A stretch of 64,000 nt of DNA from Candidatus Nitronereus thalassa (lineage in GTDB: Bacteria; Nitrospirota; Nitrospiria; Nitrospirales; UBA8639), in NCBI RefSeq assembly GCF_032191465.1, contig NZ_JAQOUE010000001.1, positions 1,426,001 through 1,490,000 of the forward strand, written 5' to 3'. How positions within the stretch are numbered: position 1 is the first letter of the stretch; each line of letters begins with the position of its first letter. The notes under the pieces are model-generated. The model ran no database searches. It saw nothing but the letters and a program-made list of their open reading frames with translations, and was not told the origin of the DNA. This document shows, piece after piece, positions 9,390 through 18,100 of this stretch. The position numbers were made by a program, and so were the translations under genes.

Positions 9390-10355
9390 ATGAATCAATT
9401 CAAACGAAAACGAATTCTGGTGACAGGTGGCGCTGGATTTCTAGGCTCTCACTTGTGTCGAACTCTGCTCGATCAAGGAAATGAAGTTATCTGTGCTGAT
9501 AATTTTTATACCGGCACCAAGGATAATATCATTCCTATGCTATACCATCCGCAATTTGAAGTCATCCGGCATGACATCACGATTCCCCTCTATGTGGAAG
9601 TCGATGAAATTTACAACCTGGCCTGCCCAGCCTCTCCCATCCACTACCAATTCGACCCGGTACAAACCACAAAAACAAGCGTGCACGGGGCCATAAATAT
9701 GCTCGGCCTAACGAGGAGGCTTAAAGCGAAAATCTTTCAAGCCTCGACAAGTGAAGTGTACGGCGACCCCCACGTTCATCCCCAAACTGAAGAATATTGC
9801 GGAAACGTCAATCCCGTAGGCTTGCGCGCTTGCTATGACGAAGGAAAGCGTTGCGCAGAAACGTTATTCTTTGATTACTACCGGCAATTTCAACTTCCCA
9901 TCAAGGTCGCCAGAATTTTTAATACCTATGGCCCACATATGCACCCTAATGATGGGCGAGTCATTTCCAACTTTATTATTCAAGCCCTCTTAAACCGCCC
10001 CATTACTATATTTGGTGATGGTTCACAAACTCGGTCGTTCTGCTACGTTGACGATCTTATTCGGGCATTCGTGGACTTCATGGCCAGCCCCAACGATTTT
10101 CCTGGCCCCGTAAACCTTGGAAATCCTGAAGAGTTCACTATTGCGGAATTAGCCCATCTTATCATTGAACTAACAGGAACAAAGTCAATGATAGAGTATC
10201 AACCCTTGCCTTCTGATGACCCTACGCAACGCTGTCCTGATATTCGTTTGGCAAAAGAAAAATTAGGATGGGAACCACAGGTCCCACTTCGAAGCGGATT
10301 ACTCAAAACTATCGAATATTTTGAGGAGCGGATTCGTCATGCGGCTCTAACATAA
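9390..10355 (+). CDS. UDP-glucuronate decarboxylase (UDP-xylose synthase), SDR family
   Basis: A 321-residue extended short-chain dehydrogenase/reductase that converts UDP-glucuronate to UDP-xylose and CO2 using bound NAD+. The NAD-binding GGAGFLGS lies at 14-21. The catalytic set is STSEVYGDP near 119-126 and the YxxxK pair Tyr149/Lys153 in CYDEGKR. The substrate-side segment [10 protein letters not shown] is typical of UXS enzymes. It is the only + strand gene within the EPS region and has its own candidate promoter. It probably supplies UDP-xylose, or a pentose derived from it, for the EPS. A dTDP-glucose dehydratase is a less likely alternative. Confidence 0.88.
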   Translation: MNQFKRKRILVTGGAGFLGSHLCRTLLDQGNEVICADNFYTGTKDNIIPMLYHPQFEVIRHDITIPLYVEVDEIYNLACPASPIHYQFDPVQTTKTSVHGAINMLGLTRRLKAKIFQASTSEVYGDPHVHPQTEEYCGNVNPVGLRACYDEGKRCAETLFFDYYRQFQLPIKVARIFNTYGPHMHPNDGRVISNFIIQALLNRPITIFGDGSQTRSFCYVDDLIRAFVDFMASPNDFPGPVNLGNPEEFTIAELAHLIIELTGTKSMIEYQPLPSDDPTQRCPDIRLAKEKLGWEPQVPLRSGLLKTIEYFEERIRHAALT

Positions 10356-10821
10356 GTAGCAGGAGCCATCGAATCTTTTACATCAAGGCCTAACTGTTTT
10401 TCAATTTAAGTATTGGCCAAAGACGTCATTGGGGGCAGCAATCACACAAAACGAAAAGTTTTCTTAGAGATTTGCGCAGGCTGCCGCCGTTCCGGTGCAT
10501 GTCCGGCCAGAGTATGGCTTAAATTCTTCCAACCACTTCTGAGTGATACTTTTCCTCAGCGAAAGCCGGTCAAATCCTAAAACCCAAAACTGATTTGGCC
10601 CGGTCCTTGGAAAATACTACGAGATCCCTAGACTTACACCTTGTATCTTCGGGTTCCGTGTCGTCATTCTTAACAAGTTTGATTATCAGGTTTTCGGATA
10701 AGATCCCTGCCTCTGATTAAGTGCCCTCACCCATACAACAAACGGTAAAACGCCAAGACGCAACTCACCTTCCAGGCCTAACGCCCTCATCCAACAGACC
10801 TGATATCAAGTGGGGTTGTTG
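10356..10821. other. Intergenic region without a supported gene
   Basis: 466 bases between convergent genes. I see no coding frame with a ribosome site, no tRNA and no clear rho-independent terminator. Near 10490-10520 there is only a weak hairpin around CCGG-TGCATGT-CCGG. It may be decayed sequence. Confidence 0.5.
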
Positions 10822-11394
10822 TTACAGATTGGTGATTTGATCAACCGGCATGACGACTCGAGCTTGATAAGCCACAGTCTTTAATAGCAGAGTCACTCGT
10901 TGGCGATCACTCATTTCACTCTCAAATACCGCCTCTAAACCCCGCAATGGCCCATCCTGAATTCGAACCTTTTGCCCTGGTTGGAAAGGAGTACAATTTG
11001 ACATGTCTACCCACCCCTGGGTCATCCTGTCGCGCATTGCTTCAATAATCGATGAATCCACCCGCGCGAGGGTGTCTCCAAAGGTGACGACTCTGAGGAC
11101 GCCAGTACAAAATTGCACTGCCCGGAATTGCACAGCAGGGTCAAATTTGACAAACAGATACCCTGGAAATAATGGCAGGATGACCTCTCGTCGAACACGT
11201 CGAATGATTTTTTCCTGTTTCCGATGGGGACAAAATGATTCAAGGCCCAACTGATCCAAGTTCTGACCTGATGCTTTTTCCGCTCGATTTTTCACATGCA
11301 CAAGAAACCAGTGTGATCTCGGTACATCCGCCGACTTTCCTGTTTCGCTTGCAGAAAAAGATTGAGTTTCAAGAAGGGAAGTAGAAGCAATCAT
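10822..11394 (-). CDS. NusG/RfaH-like transcription antiterminator
   Basis: A 190-residue NusG-family protein. The NGN domain (about 25-125) begins HWFLVHVKNRAEKASGQNL and contains PLFPGYLFVKFD. A KOW domain follows with FQPGQKVRIQDGPLRGLEAVF. Specialised NusG paralogues such as RfaH and LoaP bind RNA polymerase and let it read through long polysaccharide operons. This gene is the last of the EPS block, which supports that role over being the housekeeping NusG. That gene normally sits with secE and rplK, absent here. The ATG at 11394 avoids the long overlap with the preceding gene that an in-frame start at 11490 would require. Confidence 0.85.
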   Translation of the reverse strand: MIASTSLLETQSFSASETGKSADVPRSHWFLVHVKNRAEKASGQNLDQLGLESFCPHRKQEKIIRRVRREVILPLFPGYLFVKFDPAVQFRAVQFCTGVLRVVTFGDTLARVDSSIIEAMRDRMTQGWVDMSNCTPFQPGQKVRIQDGPLRGLEAVFESEMSDRQRVTLLLKTVAYQARVVMPVDQITNL

Positions 11395-11419
11395 ATGTAT
11401 TGTGTAAGAACCTATTCGA

Positions 11420-12337
11420 TCAAGCCAACGTTGGCAAAGTGCAAAACACACCGCTCGGGTCATGCGCCGGATGCTGATATAACCGTCCAATCATAGGAAG
11501 AGACTCTCGGATAGGAGCAAAAGAAAATTCTCCCAACAACCGACGGAATCGGTCTTCCGTTTTATTCAAATTGAAGTAATGGCGAAGTCGGGACCGAAAA
11601 GGCCCGGTCATGCGAGGCTGATCCTGATCAAATTCCCATGGATGCAAGTAAAACACGAGGGATTCCCCTTCCCGTTCAACTTTTCGCATCAAACTGACAA
11701 GAAGCCAAAATGGGAAAAATCGGAAATAACCACCACCAGCGACAGGAAGTCGAGTCCATCCCAGCTTACAGGTCGAAGGAGGGACCTCCCATAAGGTTCC
11801 CGAATGCGTGGAGAGCAAGTGGGGAGAAGGGTTGGCACCTGGGATCCCATATTGGTCGTGATAGACCGGAAAAACACTGGAATCATAGGCATACCCTTCT
11901 TCTAAGAGAATTGGAAGGGCCCATAGGGTTTCCTGAGTAATGGTAAACGTTGGTGCACGATAACCAAGCACTGGCATGCCAGTCACATCTTCTAACACCG
12001 CTTTGGCTCGTTTGATATCTTCTCGAAATTGCTCTTTTGTCAGAACCGTAATCAGATCGTGTCCATATCCATGGGAGGCTATTTCATGTCCGGCCTCAGC
12101 CATGCGTCGAACTAATTGTGGGCATTTTTCTGCCACCCACCCCAGGACAAACATAGTTGCTCGTACTTGATGCGCCTCTAAACATTCCAATATTTTTTCG
12201 GTATTACGCTCAACACGACTTTCCAGCAATGGCCACTGACGACGTCTTGCGGGACTATCAAAGGCCGCCACCTGAAAATGCTCCTCGATATCAAAACTCA
12301 AGCAATGCGTTCGGCGAAGACCCGTTGCATTTTCCAT
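11420..12337 (-). CDS. Polysaccharide deacetylase (EPS/exosortase-locus type)
   Basis: A 305-residue NodB-homology (CE4) deacetylase that would remove acetyl groups from N-acetylated sugars of the EPS. It opens with the variant first motif SFDIEEHF (Asp16), as in deacetylases of XrtA/PEP-CTERM loci. Metal-binding SHGYGHD follows (His89, His93), then GYRAPTFTI (Arg127). It lacks a signal peptide, so it may act on lipid-linked intermediates in the cytoplasm or reach the periplasm by another route. The ATG at 12337 lies two bases after the upstream stop. A longer frame from 12406 would overlap the sugar transferase and is less likely. Confidence 0.88.
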   Translation of the reverse strand: MENATGLRRTHCLSFDIEEHFQVAAFDSPARRRQWPLLESRVERNTEKILECLEAHQVRATMFVLGWVAEKCPQLVRRMAEAGHEIASHGYGHDLITVLTKEQFREDIKRAKAVLEDVTGMPVLGYRAPTFTITQETLWALPILLEEGYAYDSSVFPVYHDQYGIPGANPSPHLLSTHSGTLWEVPPSTCKLGWTRLPVAGGGYFRFFPFWLLVSLMRKVEREGESLVFYLHPWEFDQDQPRMTGPFRSRLRHYFNLNKTEDRFRRLLGEFSFAPIRESLPMIGRLYQHPAHDPSGVFCTLPTLA

Positions 12338-12339
12338 GG

Positions 12340-13398
12340 TCACCGTGCTCCGGACCCCATTAAAATGACTCGAATGGTTCGAAAGAGAATGGATAAATCG
12401 AACCACACAGATAAATGCTTAACGTAATAAAGATCATATTGGAGTTTCATATGCGAATCTTCGACGGATGCGGCATAGTTAAACCGAATTTGGGCCCATC
12501 CCGTGAGACCGGGACGAATGGTATGACGCAAATCGTAATAAGGAATCTGGCGTCGCAAGTTCTGGACAAAAACAGGACGTTCTGGTCGAGGGCCAACGAG
12601 GCTCATCTCCCCTTTGAGCACATTAAAAAACTGGGGCAATTCATCGATGCGAAGCAATCGAATCCAGCGACCAATCCTGGTGATTCGTTGATCACCCAAT
12701 TGAGCCCATTGGGCGGTGTCACCTTCAGAATCTGGGCGCATGGATCGAAATTTCCACAGCACGTAGGGACACCCCCGCAATCCAACACGAGTTTGCTTAT
12801 AAAGCGCCGGTCCTGACGAATCGAGCTTGATCAACAAGGCAACTAATCCCATCAGCGGTGCCAGGATCATTAATCCTAATGAAGCTCCGATAATGTCCTC
12901 GAGGCGCTTCATCAGCAACATACCCGGCCGACGCTGAAAGCCTGACGAGAAAATGAGAGCACTCGGCTTCAATTCATCGATGGAAAGCCGTCCGCACTCA
13001 CTTTCATACAACTGATGACCATCGATGACTTCCAGCCCCATGGATTTCAAATCCAAGAGCGTATCCAAGGGCATACTTCCTCGCCGATCCGTCACGCAGA
13101 TCGCAATCGTTTGGACTCGGAATCGTTCGACAATCTCAAACAGTTCGTCTACGGTCCCCAATATGGGTTTTCCATCACTAGACTGCCCCACACGGGCCGT
13201 TTCTGTGGTCAACACTCCGACCACGTCGTACCAATGTCGACGCTTGGAGGTTAGAACCCGAATCAAGTCTCCCATCAACTCGCTTTCCCCAAAAATCAGG
13301 ACTCGTTTTCGAGTATCCAGGGAGCGGAGAACTTGATCAAAAATTGACGGTGCTGGTTGATTGTGAATCTTCGGGGCCAGCATAGACCCAGTACTCAT
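12340..13398 (-). CDS. Polyprenyl glycosylphosphotransferase (initiating sugar transferase), short form
   Basis: A 352-residue bacterial sugar transferase. It would move a sugar phosphate from a nucleotide sugar to undecaprenyl phosphate, the first step of EPS repeat-unit synthesis. A Rossmann-like regulatory domain (about 30-145, with RVLIFGESELMGDLIRVL) leads into one hydrophobic segment (IIGASLGLMILAPLMGLVALLI). The catalytic domain follows with KFRSMRPDSEGD, LRIDELPQFFNVLKGEMSLVGPRPE and TIRPGLTGWAQI. The usual N-terminal bundle of about four membrane helices is missing. The start overlaps the upstream kinase stop as ATGA, so no upstream coding space is available for it. Confidence 0.9.
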   Translation of the reverse strand: MSTGSMLAPKIHNQPAPSIFDQVLRSLDTRKRVLIFGESELMGDLIRVLTSKRRHWYDVVGVLTTETARVGQSSDGKPILGTVDELFEIVERFRVQTIAICVTDRRGSMPLDTLLDLKSMGLEVIDGHQLYESECGRLSIDELKPSALIFSSGFQRRPGMLLMKRLEDIIGASLGLMILAPLMGLVALLIKLDSSGPALYKQTRVGLRGCPYVLWKFRSMRPDSEGDTAQWAQLGDQRITRIGRWIRLLRIDELPQFFNVLKGEMSLVGPRPERPVFVQNLRRQIPYYDLRHTIRPGLTGWAQIRFNYAASVEDSHMKLQYDLYYVKHLSVWFDLSILFRTIRVILMGSGAR

Positions 13399-15770
13399 AC
13401 GGATTCTCTAGTAACCGCCGTATAAGGTGCTCCATATGTTTCTTGTGACATAAAATATGGCATGCCGTGGGAGGAGGCATCGGTCAATAGAATACGGGCT
13501 TGCACGGTGGGTCGAAGCATATCCATGGCTTTGACCACGATCTCTTGCGGAGTGACTCCCGCTCGTACCACTAAAATTAGCAAGTCCGCCAACCCGGCCA
13601 ATACATTCATATCCGCCAACGGCAGAATGGGAGGAGCATCGACAAGAATATAATCGAAGCGAGATCGCAGATTTCCAATCAAAGCTGCCAGTTGTGGGAG
13701 GCGGGAAAGAGACACGGCATGATCTTCCACCGCGCCTGCGGGAAGGACCCACATGGGAACATCGTCCATACGATGAATACAATTTTCCAGTCCCACATCG
13801 CCATGGAAGTAATCCGCAAGCCCAGGTGCTGCGGGCATTCCAACAGCTTCATGTAAGCGTGGGGCCTTAAAATCGCACCCGATCAACAACACTTGCTTTT
13901 CTAAATCACGCGCCAGGGTATACCCGAGATTGACTACTGAGGATGTTTTTCCTTCACCCTTCATGGCACTGGTCGCAAGGACAACGGTATTGGCTTGTTC
14001 GGTATTCATCAATACCAATCGCGTCGCCGCAACTCGATATTGTTCAGCAACAATGGAAGAAGGCCTCCATCGGCTGACCAAAGAAGGATTTGGGGTCAAA
14101 CCTCCGCGCCATTTACCTCCGTCTGATACATTGGCAACCAATTCTCTATTCCCATTGGCTGAAGCCTCATCCCCTGAGCCAAAAGTCCCACCACCAAGAA
14201 GGAGCCCATCCGAGGACTTTCCATAGGCTGACTGAAAGCTAGGGATCGTGGCCAAAATTGGAAATCCAAGAGAAATTTCCGCATCTTCAGAACGACGGAA
14301 CGTGGGATTCCATTGTTCAATCACAAAGGCGACACCATACCCTAATACACACCCAAGGAGCAGACCGGCGAGTACAATAACCGCTCGAAGAGGACCATCA
14401 GGGGTCTTTGGCAAATTGGCTGGATCCAAAATTCTAAAGCGCTCACCTTTTTGACGCTTTTCAAGATTTTCTGAAATTCGCGCATTGAGCCGTTTCTCAA
14501 GAATATTTTGGTAATTTTCCTGCATGTTGGCGTAATCGCGCTCCAAGGCCAACATCTCCTGTTCCCGTGCAGCCGTCCGATCCACTTGGCCTTGTAATTT
14601 CTCCATGGACTCCGCCAATGTTGCGAGACGACTTTTTTGAGACTCTACTTGGAGTCTTAATTCGTTTCGATCCTTGAGCAATCCTTTTAAGTAAGGGTCA
14701 AATACTTTAATTGGCTCTTGCGTTGGAGGCTCTTCCTGCTCCACGACCGGCCTGCCTGCTATTTCATCTTTCAAGAGGGCAATTTGTTGCTTGAGTGAAA
14801 TCACGTCGGGATATGCACTCTTATATTCGGCTTGAAGTTTGACAAGATCCTGCTCAAGCTTTTTCAATAAGGCCACCTGAGAATCAACAGGAGTTCGAGC
14901 TGAAGAGTCTTGCTGATTGTATCCAAATTGATTCAATTTAATTTTTGAATCTGTACTGATCGCTCCGGACGCCTCATATTCACGAATGGCCTGCTCCACC
15001 AACAGCAAACGGTTCGTCGACGCATTGAGTGATTCCTGAATAGAGTTTCGCTCATTTTCTTTACGATCAAGGGTACTGATATTAGATTCCAATTGGCTCG
15101 GCAATTCTCCCATATACCGATTCTTAAATTGGCTCAGGGCCCGCTCCTTTGTTTCTAATTCTTGCCGGGCCGCCCGAAGTTCTGTCTCGAGAAAGTCTGA
15201 AGCCCCTTCAACAAATTGTTCGCGAAGTTTCAAGTTTTCCTCAATGTACTGGGAAGCCAAACGAGACGTGACTTTCATCGCGGTGGTAGGATCTTCATGG
15301 GCGAATGAGATCGTAAAAGCTTCAATGCGGTTCCGCCCCTTTGTCTCCACTTGAATGTTTTTCCTCATGCTAAGAATGGCCATTTCATAGCCTTCTTCCT
15401 GAATGACGTCTTGAAACAATCCAAACTCTTCAATGACCTTGACCAAACTGGTTCGGCTGAGTACTTGTTGTGTAATGGTCGACACACGACTGGCCACATC
15501 ATCAAGCACTGAGGTTACGTATTGTTCAGGAATAGTCTGCTGCTCTACCAGAATGACGGTGCTCGAACGATAGACGTCTTTTTTAAACCAGGCTAACGTG
15601 CCGGCCACTCCGACCGAAATCATGACGATCGAAAGAATGAGCCATTTCCGGCGGATCGCGATCTCAACATAGTCTTTCACCTTGCCCTGCAGGGAGGGAG
15701 AGGCACCGCGTCCCATATACTCAAGGCTTTTTCGTTCCATGTCATGCTGTTCCATAGGATTTCGCTCCAT
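13395..15770 (-). CDS. Wzc-like polysaccharide tyrosine autokinase / chain-length regulator
   Basis: A 791-residue inner-membrane protein. The first membrane helix (about 40-62) and the second (about 480-500) enclose a long periplasmic Wzz/coiled-coil region with several ELRLQVESQ-like segments. The C-terminal BY-kinase domain has Walker A GEGKT at 605-609 and Walker B YILVDAPP (Asp711). A short tyrosine tail has Tyr772, Tyr779 and Tyr783. Such kinases control chain length and export by cycling tyrosine phosphorylation. The Walker A' motif reads LLIGCDFKAP instead of the usual LLIDxD. An alternative ATG at 15755, with GGAG eight bases upstream, may be the true start. Confidence 0.92.
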   Translation of the reverse strand: MERNPMEQHDMERKSLEYMGRGASPSLQGKVKDYVEIAIRRKWLILSIVMISVGVAGTLAWFKKDVYRSSTVILVEQQTIPEQYVTSVLDDVASRVSTITQQVLSRTSLVKVIEEFGLFQDVIQEEGYEMAILSMRKNIQVETKGRNRIEAFTISFAHEDPTTAMKVTSRLASQYIEENLKLREQFVEGASDFLETELRAARQELETKERALSQFKNRYMGELPSQLESNISTLDRKENERNSIQESLNASTNRLLLVEQAIREYEASGAISTDSKIKLNQFGYNQQDSSARTPVDSQVALLKKLEQDLVKLQAEYKSAYPDVISLKQQIALLKDEIAGRPVVEQEEPPTQEPIKVFDPYLKGLLKDRNELRLQVESQKSRLATLAESMEKLQGQVDRTAAREQEMLALERDYANMQENYQNILEKRLNARISENLEKRQKGERFRILDPANLPKTPDGPLRAVIVLAGLLLGCVLGYGVAFVIEQWNPTFRRSEDAEISLGFPILATIPSFQSAYGKSSDGLLLGGGTFGSGDEASANGNRELVANVSDGGKWRGGLTPNPSLVSRWRPSSIVAEQYRVAATRLVLMNTEQANTVVLATSAMKGEGKTSSVVNLGYTLARDLEKQVLLIGCDFKAPRLHEAVGMPAAPGLADYFHGDVGLENCIHRMDDVPMWVLPAGAVEDHAVSLSRLPQLAALIGNLRSRFDYILVDAPPILPLADMNVLAGLADLLILVVRAGVTPQEIVVKAMDMLRPTVQARILLTDASSHGMPYFMSQETYGAPYTAVTRESV

Positions 15771-15841
15771 CGTTCGAAAAATTTTTTATCAACCCCAACC
15801 TGTTGTCATCCATTTTGGCCTATTTATCTGACACGCCATTT

Positions 15842-15898
15842 CTCAAATTTGTGTCACTGACATTTGAGTCCCCCTGATGGCCTGTCAGACCATCAGGG
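15842..15898 (-). promoter_or_regulatory. Two inverted repeats between export-protein and autokinase genes
   Basis: CCCTGATGG (15872-15880) and CCATCAGGG (15890-15898) form a perfect 9-bp stem. Beside it, CTCAAA (15842-15847) pairs with TTTGAG (15863-15868), enclosing TGTCA-C-TGACA. No T-run follows in the direction of transcription, so these are not plain intrinsic terminators. An RNA processing, attenuation or antiterminator-responsive element is possible. Confidence 0.4.
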
Positions 15899-15920
15899 AC
15901 CCAATCGCACTATGTACCCA

Positions 15921-16535
15921 TCAAGGAACTACAATGGTATCGCCAGATCGCAAAATAAAATTATATTCAGCCCCTGACTCCGACAGGAGAGAATCGTAGT
16001 TCACTGGAATTCTAATTTCCTTGCTTTTGCCATCCTCTGTTTTCACACGCCGAACAACTTGAATTGAATTCTCTGAGGCAAACTCGGTAAAACCACCAGC
16101 TAACGAGATCGCCTGTAAGACCGTGGCATAAGATTGTAATGGATATTTTCCTGGAGTCTTCACTTCACCAAGCACATACACCTTATAACTATTGACAGCT
16201 TTCACACTGACCGACACGGCCGGGTTATCTTTGTATTCCCGATAACGCTCGGTGATATTCTTGGCTAATTGGTCCGCCGTGAGCCCATCAGCCTCCACGT
16301 CCCCAATCAACGGCAACGACACCTTGCCATCTGGCCGGATCACGATATCAGTCCGAGTTAGATCGGGATTACGCCACACGACGACATCGATCACGTCCTC
16401 GGCTCCCAAGCGAAAGCCTTCCTCGGGTGGACCTGGCGCCACCACGACTTGAGGGCTGTTATAGGCGCAACCAGACATTCCCAAACCTGCAGAAACCACC
16501 ACGGACACTAATATTTGAGTGAAACGCGTTTTCAT
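15921..16535 (-). CDS. Polysaccharide export lipoprotein (Wza/EpsE-like), copy 2
   Basis: A 204-residue lipoprotein. A basic N-terminus and hydrophobic stretch lead to the lipobox GMSGC, then mature sequence AYNSPQVVV. A poly-export (PES) domain (about 50-135, with GAEDVIDVVVWRNPDLTRT and RPDGKVSLPLIGDV) is followed by a SLBB-like domain with YVLGEVKTPGKYPL. It ends at RSGDTIVVP without the C-terminal membrane helix of E. coli Wza (379 aa). The ATG at 16535 has AAGGTGG just upstream, better than an in-frame start at 16571. It probably forms part of the periplasmic or outer-membrane EPS exit path together with its tandem paralogue. Confidence 0.9.
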   Translation of the reverse strand: MKTRFTQILVSVVVSAGLGMSGCAYNSPQVVVAPGPPEEGFRLGAEDVIDVVVWRNPDLTRTDIVIRPDGKVSLPLIGDVEADGLTADQLAKNITERYREYKDNPAVSVSVKAVNSYKVYVLGEVKTPGKYPLQSYATVLQAISLAGGFTEFASENSIQVVRRVKTEDGKSKEIRIPVNYDSLLSESGAEYNFILRSGDTIVVP

Positions 16536-16571
16536 AAGCCACCTTCCATGCATTGCTTGACTCCCTTTCAT

Positions 16572-17198
16572 TTACGGTAACAACACCATCGTTTCGGATG
16601 GCACCACAATAGTATCGCCGGGTTGAAGCTCAAAGTTTTCAGCGCCACGCAACACGATATCGTCATAATTCACCATAATCCGTTGTGGTTCACTGCCTTC
16701 GCCACTCATTCGAAATACAACCACCCGGCTTCGAACCGCATCGGGAGCCAGACCTCCAGCAAGCGTTAGCGCTTGAATCAAAGACGTTTTGGTCAGCAAC
16801 GGGTAACGCCCCTGACTTCCGACAGCGCCTTGGACATAAATGAAATAACTATTCACCTGTTGAACCACAATCGCTACAGTGGGATTTTCTTTGTACTCTT
16901 TAAGTTTTTCCGTAATCGCATCTTTCAATTGTCCAGTAGTCCCACCCACGGCTTTGACATCCCCAATCAACGGCAATGAAATCCGACCATCGGGTCGGAC
17001 CGTTACTTGACGTGAGAGATCAGGATTTCTCCACACGCTGATTTCCAACACATCTTGCGGCCCAATAATGTAATCATTGGTGACAATAAACTGGGAAACA
17101 CCTGCGGCCCCCATCTGTCCAGAATTGGCCCAACTTGCCCCCACTCCCGAACATCCACAGATCGCCAACCCCACACACAGTACCTTCAGCATTTTCAT
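16572..17198 (-). CDS. Polysaccharide export protein (Wza/EpsE-like), copy 1
   Basis: A 208-residue paralogue of the next gene, with the same order of domains: IIGPQDVLEISVWRNPDLSR, RPDGRISLPLIGDV, YVQGAVGSQGRYPL and a QPGDTIVVP end. The N-terminus MKMLKVLCVGLAICGC is a signal sequence with a possible lipobox (ICGC). Cleavage by SPase I after ASWA is the other reading. AGGAGGGC immediately upstream fixes the ATG at 17198 over a longer frame from 17345. It is the first gene of the five- to six-gene EPS block. Two adjacent paralogues may form a hetero-oligomer or serve different membranes. Confidence 0.88.
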   Translation of the reverse strand: MKMLKVLCVGLAICGCSGVGASWANSGQMGAAGVSQFIVTNDYIIGPQDVLEISVWRNPDLSRQVTVRPDGRISLPLIGDVKAVGGTTGQLKDAITEKLKEYKENPTVAIVVQQVNSYFIYVQGAVGSQGRYPLLTKTSLIQALTLAGGLAPDAVRSRVVVFRMSGEGSEPQRIMVNYDDIVLRGAENFELQPGDTIVVPSETMVLLP

Positions 17199-18100
17199 AA
17201 CAGCCCTCCTGTAACCAAAAGACAACCGATGAGTTGATAGATTAGATCTCCTGACCTTATGGAAATTCCAAACATTGGAGGCAGGGTCCATTCCTTGGTA
17301 TTTGCTACCTAATTCGGAGAAATATCTTACGGACTTAACAGTCATATGTTTTTTTTTGAAATTAGAGAATGTCCCTTCTGCCCTATGTAGATTTCACGCT
17401 CTCCTTATTGGGCAATGGACACTGACCTTTGACACCAATCGGTCGCCTTTACCTCAGACTTAATGAGGATTCTCTTTTCACAAACAACTGCACATTTGAC
17501 CTTCAATAGCACGCTCCTCAGAGAGGTCAATTTTCTTCTCTGAGCCTGCCAACATGCATGAATTGTTTTTCTTGAGAACCTATCCGGGGAGGACTATTTA
17601 AACTACCTCTTAACTATCCAGAAAAAGGTATGAAAAATACCGCAAAGAAAAATTCCTCTAATATTTTTATTCCACATCGAGACAAAGCCCCAAATACATA
17701 TCCACCATTTTTCACGGCCAATATTATTAATGACTTTCCAAATCAGCAATGGAATCCACATTGAAAAGGTCTACCAGGCCACCAGAGGAGGATGACGAAA
17801 GACCAATACATCTTTAGGTCGGGGAATACAGTAGAATATTTCTTAATCTTCCAAGTGACCCTAAGGTGACAATTCAGGGGTCAGACTCGGCTTTCATTAG
17901 AGATAATGGCTGCTTTGCCTTCCTAAGGTCCGAGGGAAAATTTTGAGCGCTAACACCATGTAATGGAAAAAATGGTTAAGTTATCTTCAGCAACTTCCGA
18001 AAAGGGCTAGGGACAGGAGAAAACAACACCAGAAGGGAACAAGAATCATAAAATTTCTAAAATGTCACCTTGCTGAAATCCTAAAGGAGGGACGCATCGA
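17199..18100. other. Long divergent intergenic region of the EPS and bactofilin operons
   Basis: About 900 bases separate the first EPS export gene (minus) from the first bactofilin gene (+). It should hold promoters for both and a long EPS leader. I found no convincing sigma70 or sigma54 pair, no riboswitch I recognise and no well-supported gene. A 44-codon frame at 17630-17764 (+) lacks properly spaced initiation signals. The unusual length fits a regulated leader for the antiterminator encoded at the end of the block, which is inference. Confidence 0.5.

Noticed and set aside
10356-10821. A possible riboswitch or remnant gene around GCGCAGGCTGCCGCC.
   Set aside because: I could not fit it to any riboswitch consensus I know, and no coding frame remains.
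17630-17764. A 44-codon + strand frame in the divergent 900-base region.
   Set aside because: AAAAAGG lies only one base before the ATG, there is no recognisable motif and no neighbour support.
17199-18100. A sigma54 promoter for the EPS or bactofilin operons.
   Set aside because: TTGGCAG near 17545 on the minus strand resembles the -24 element, but no GC or TTGC pair lies at the required distance.
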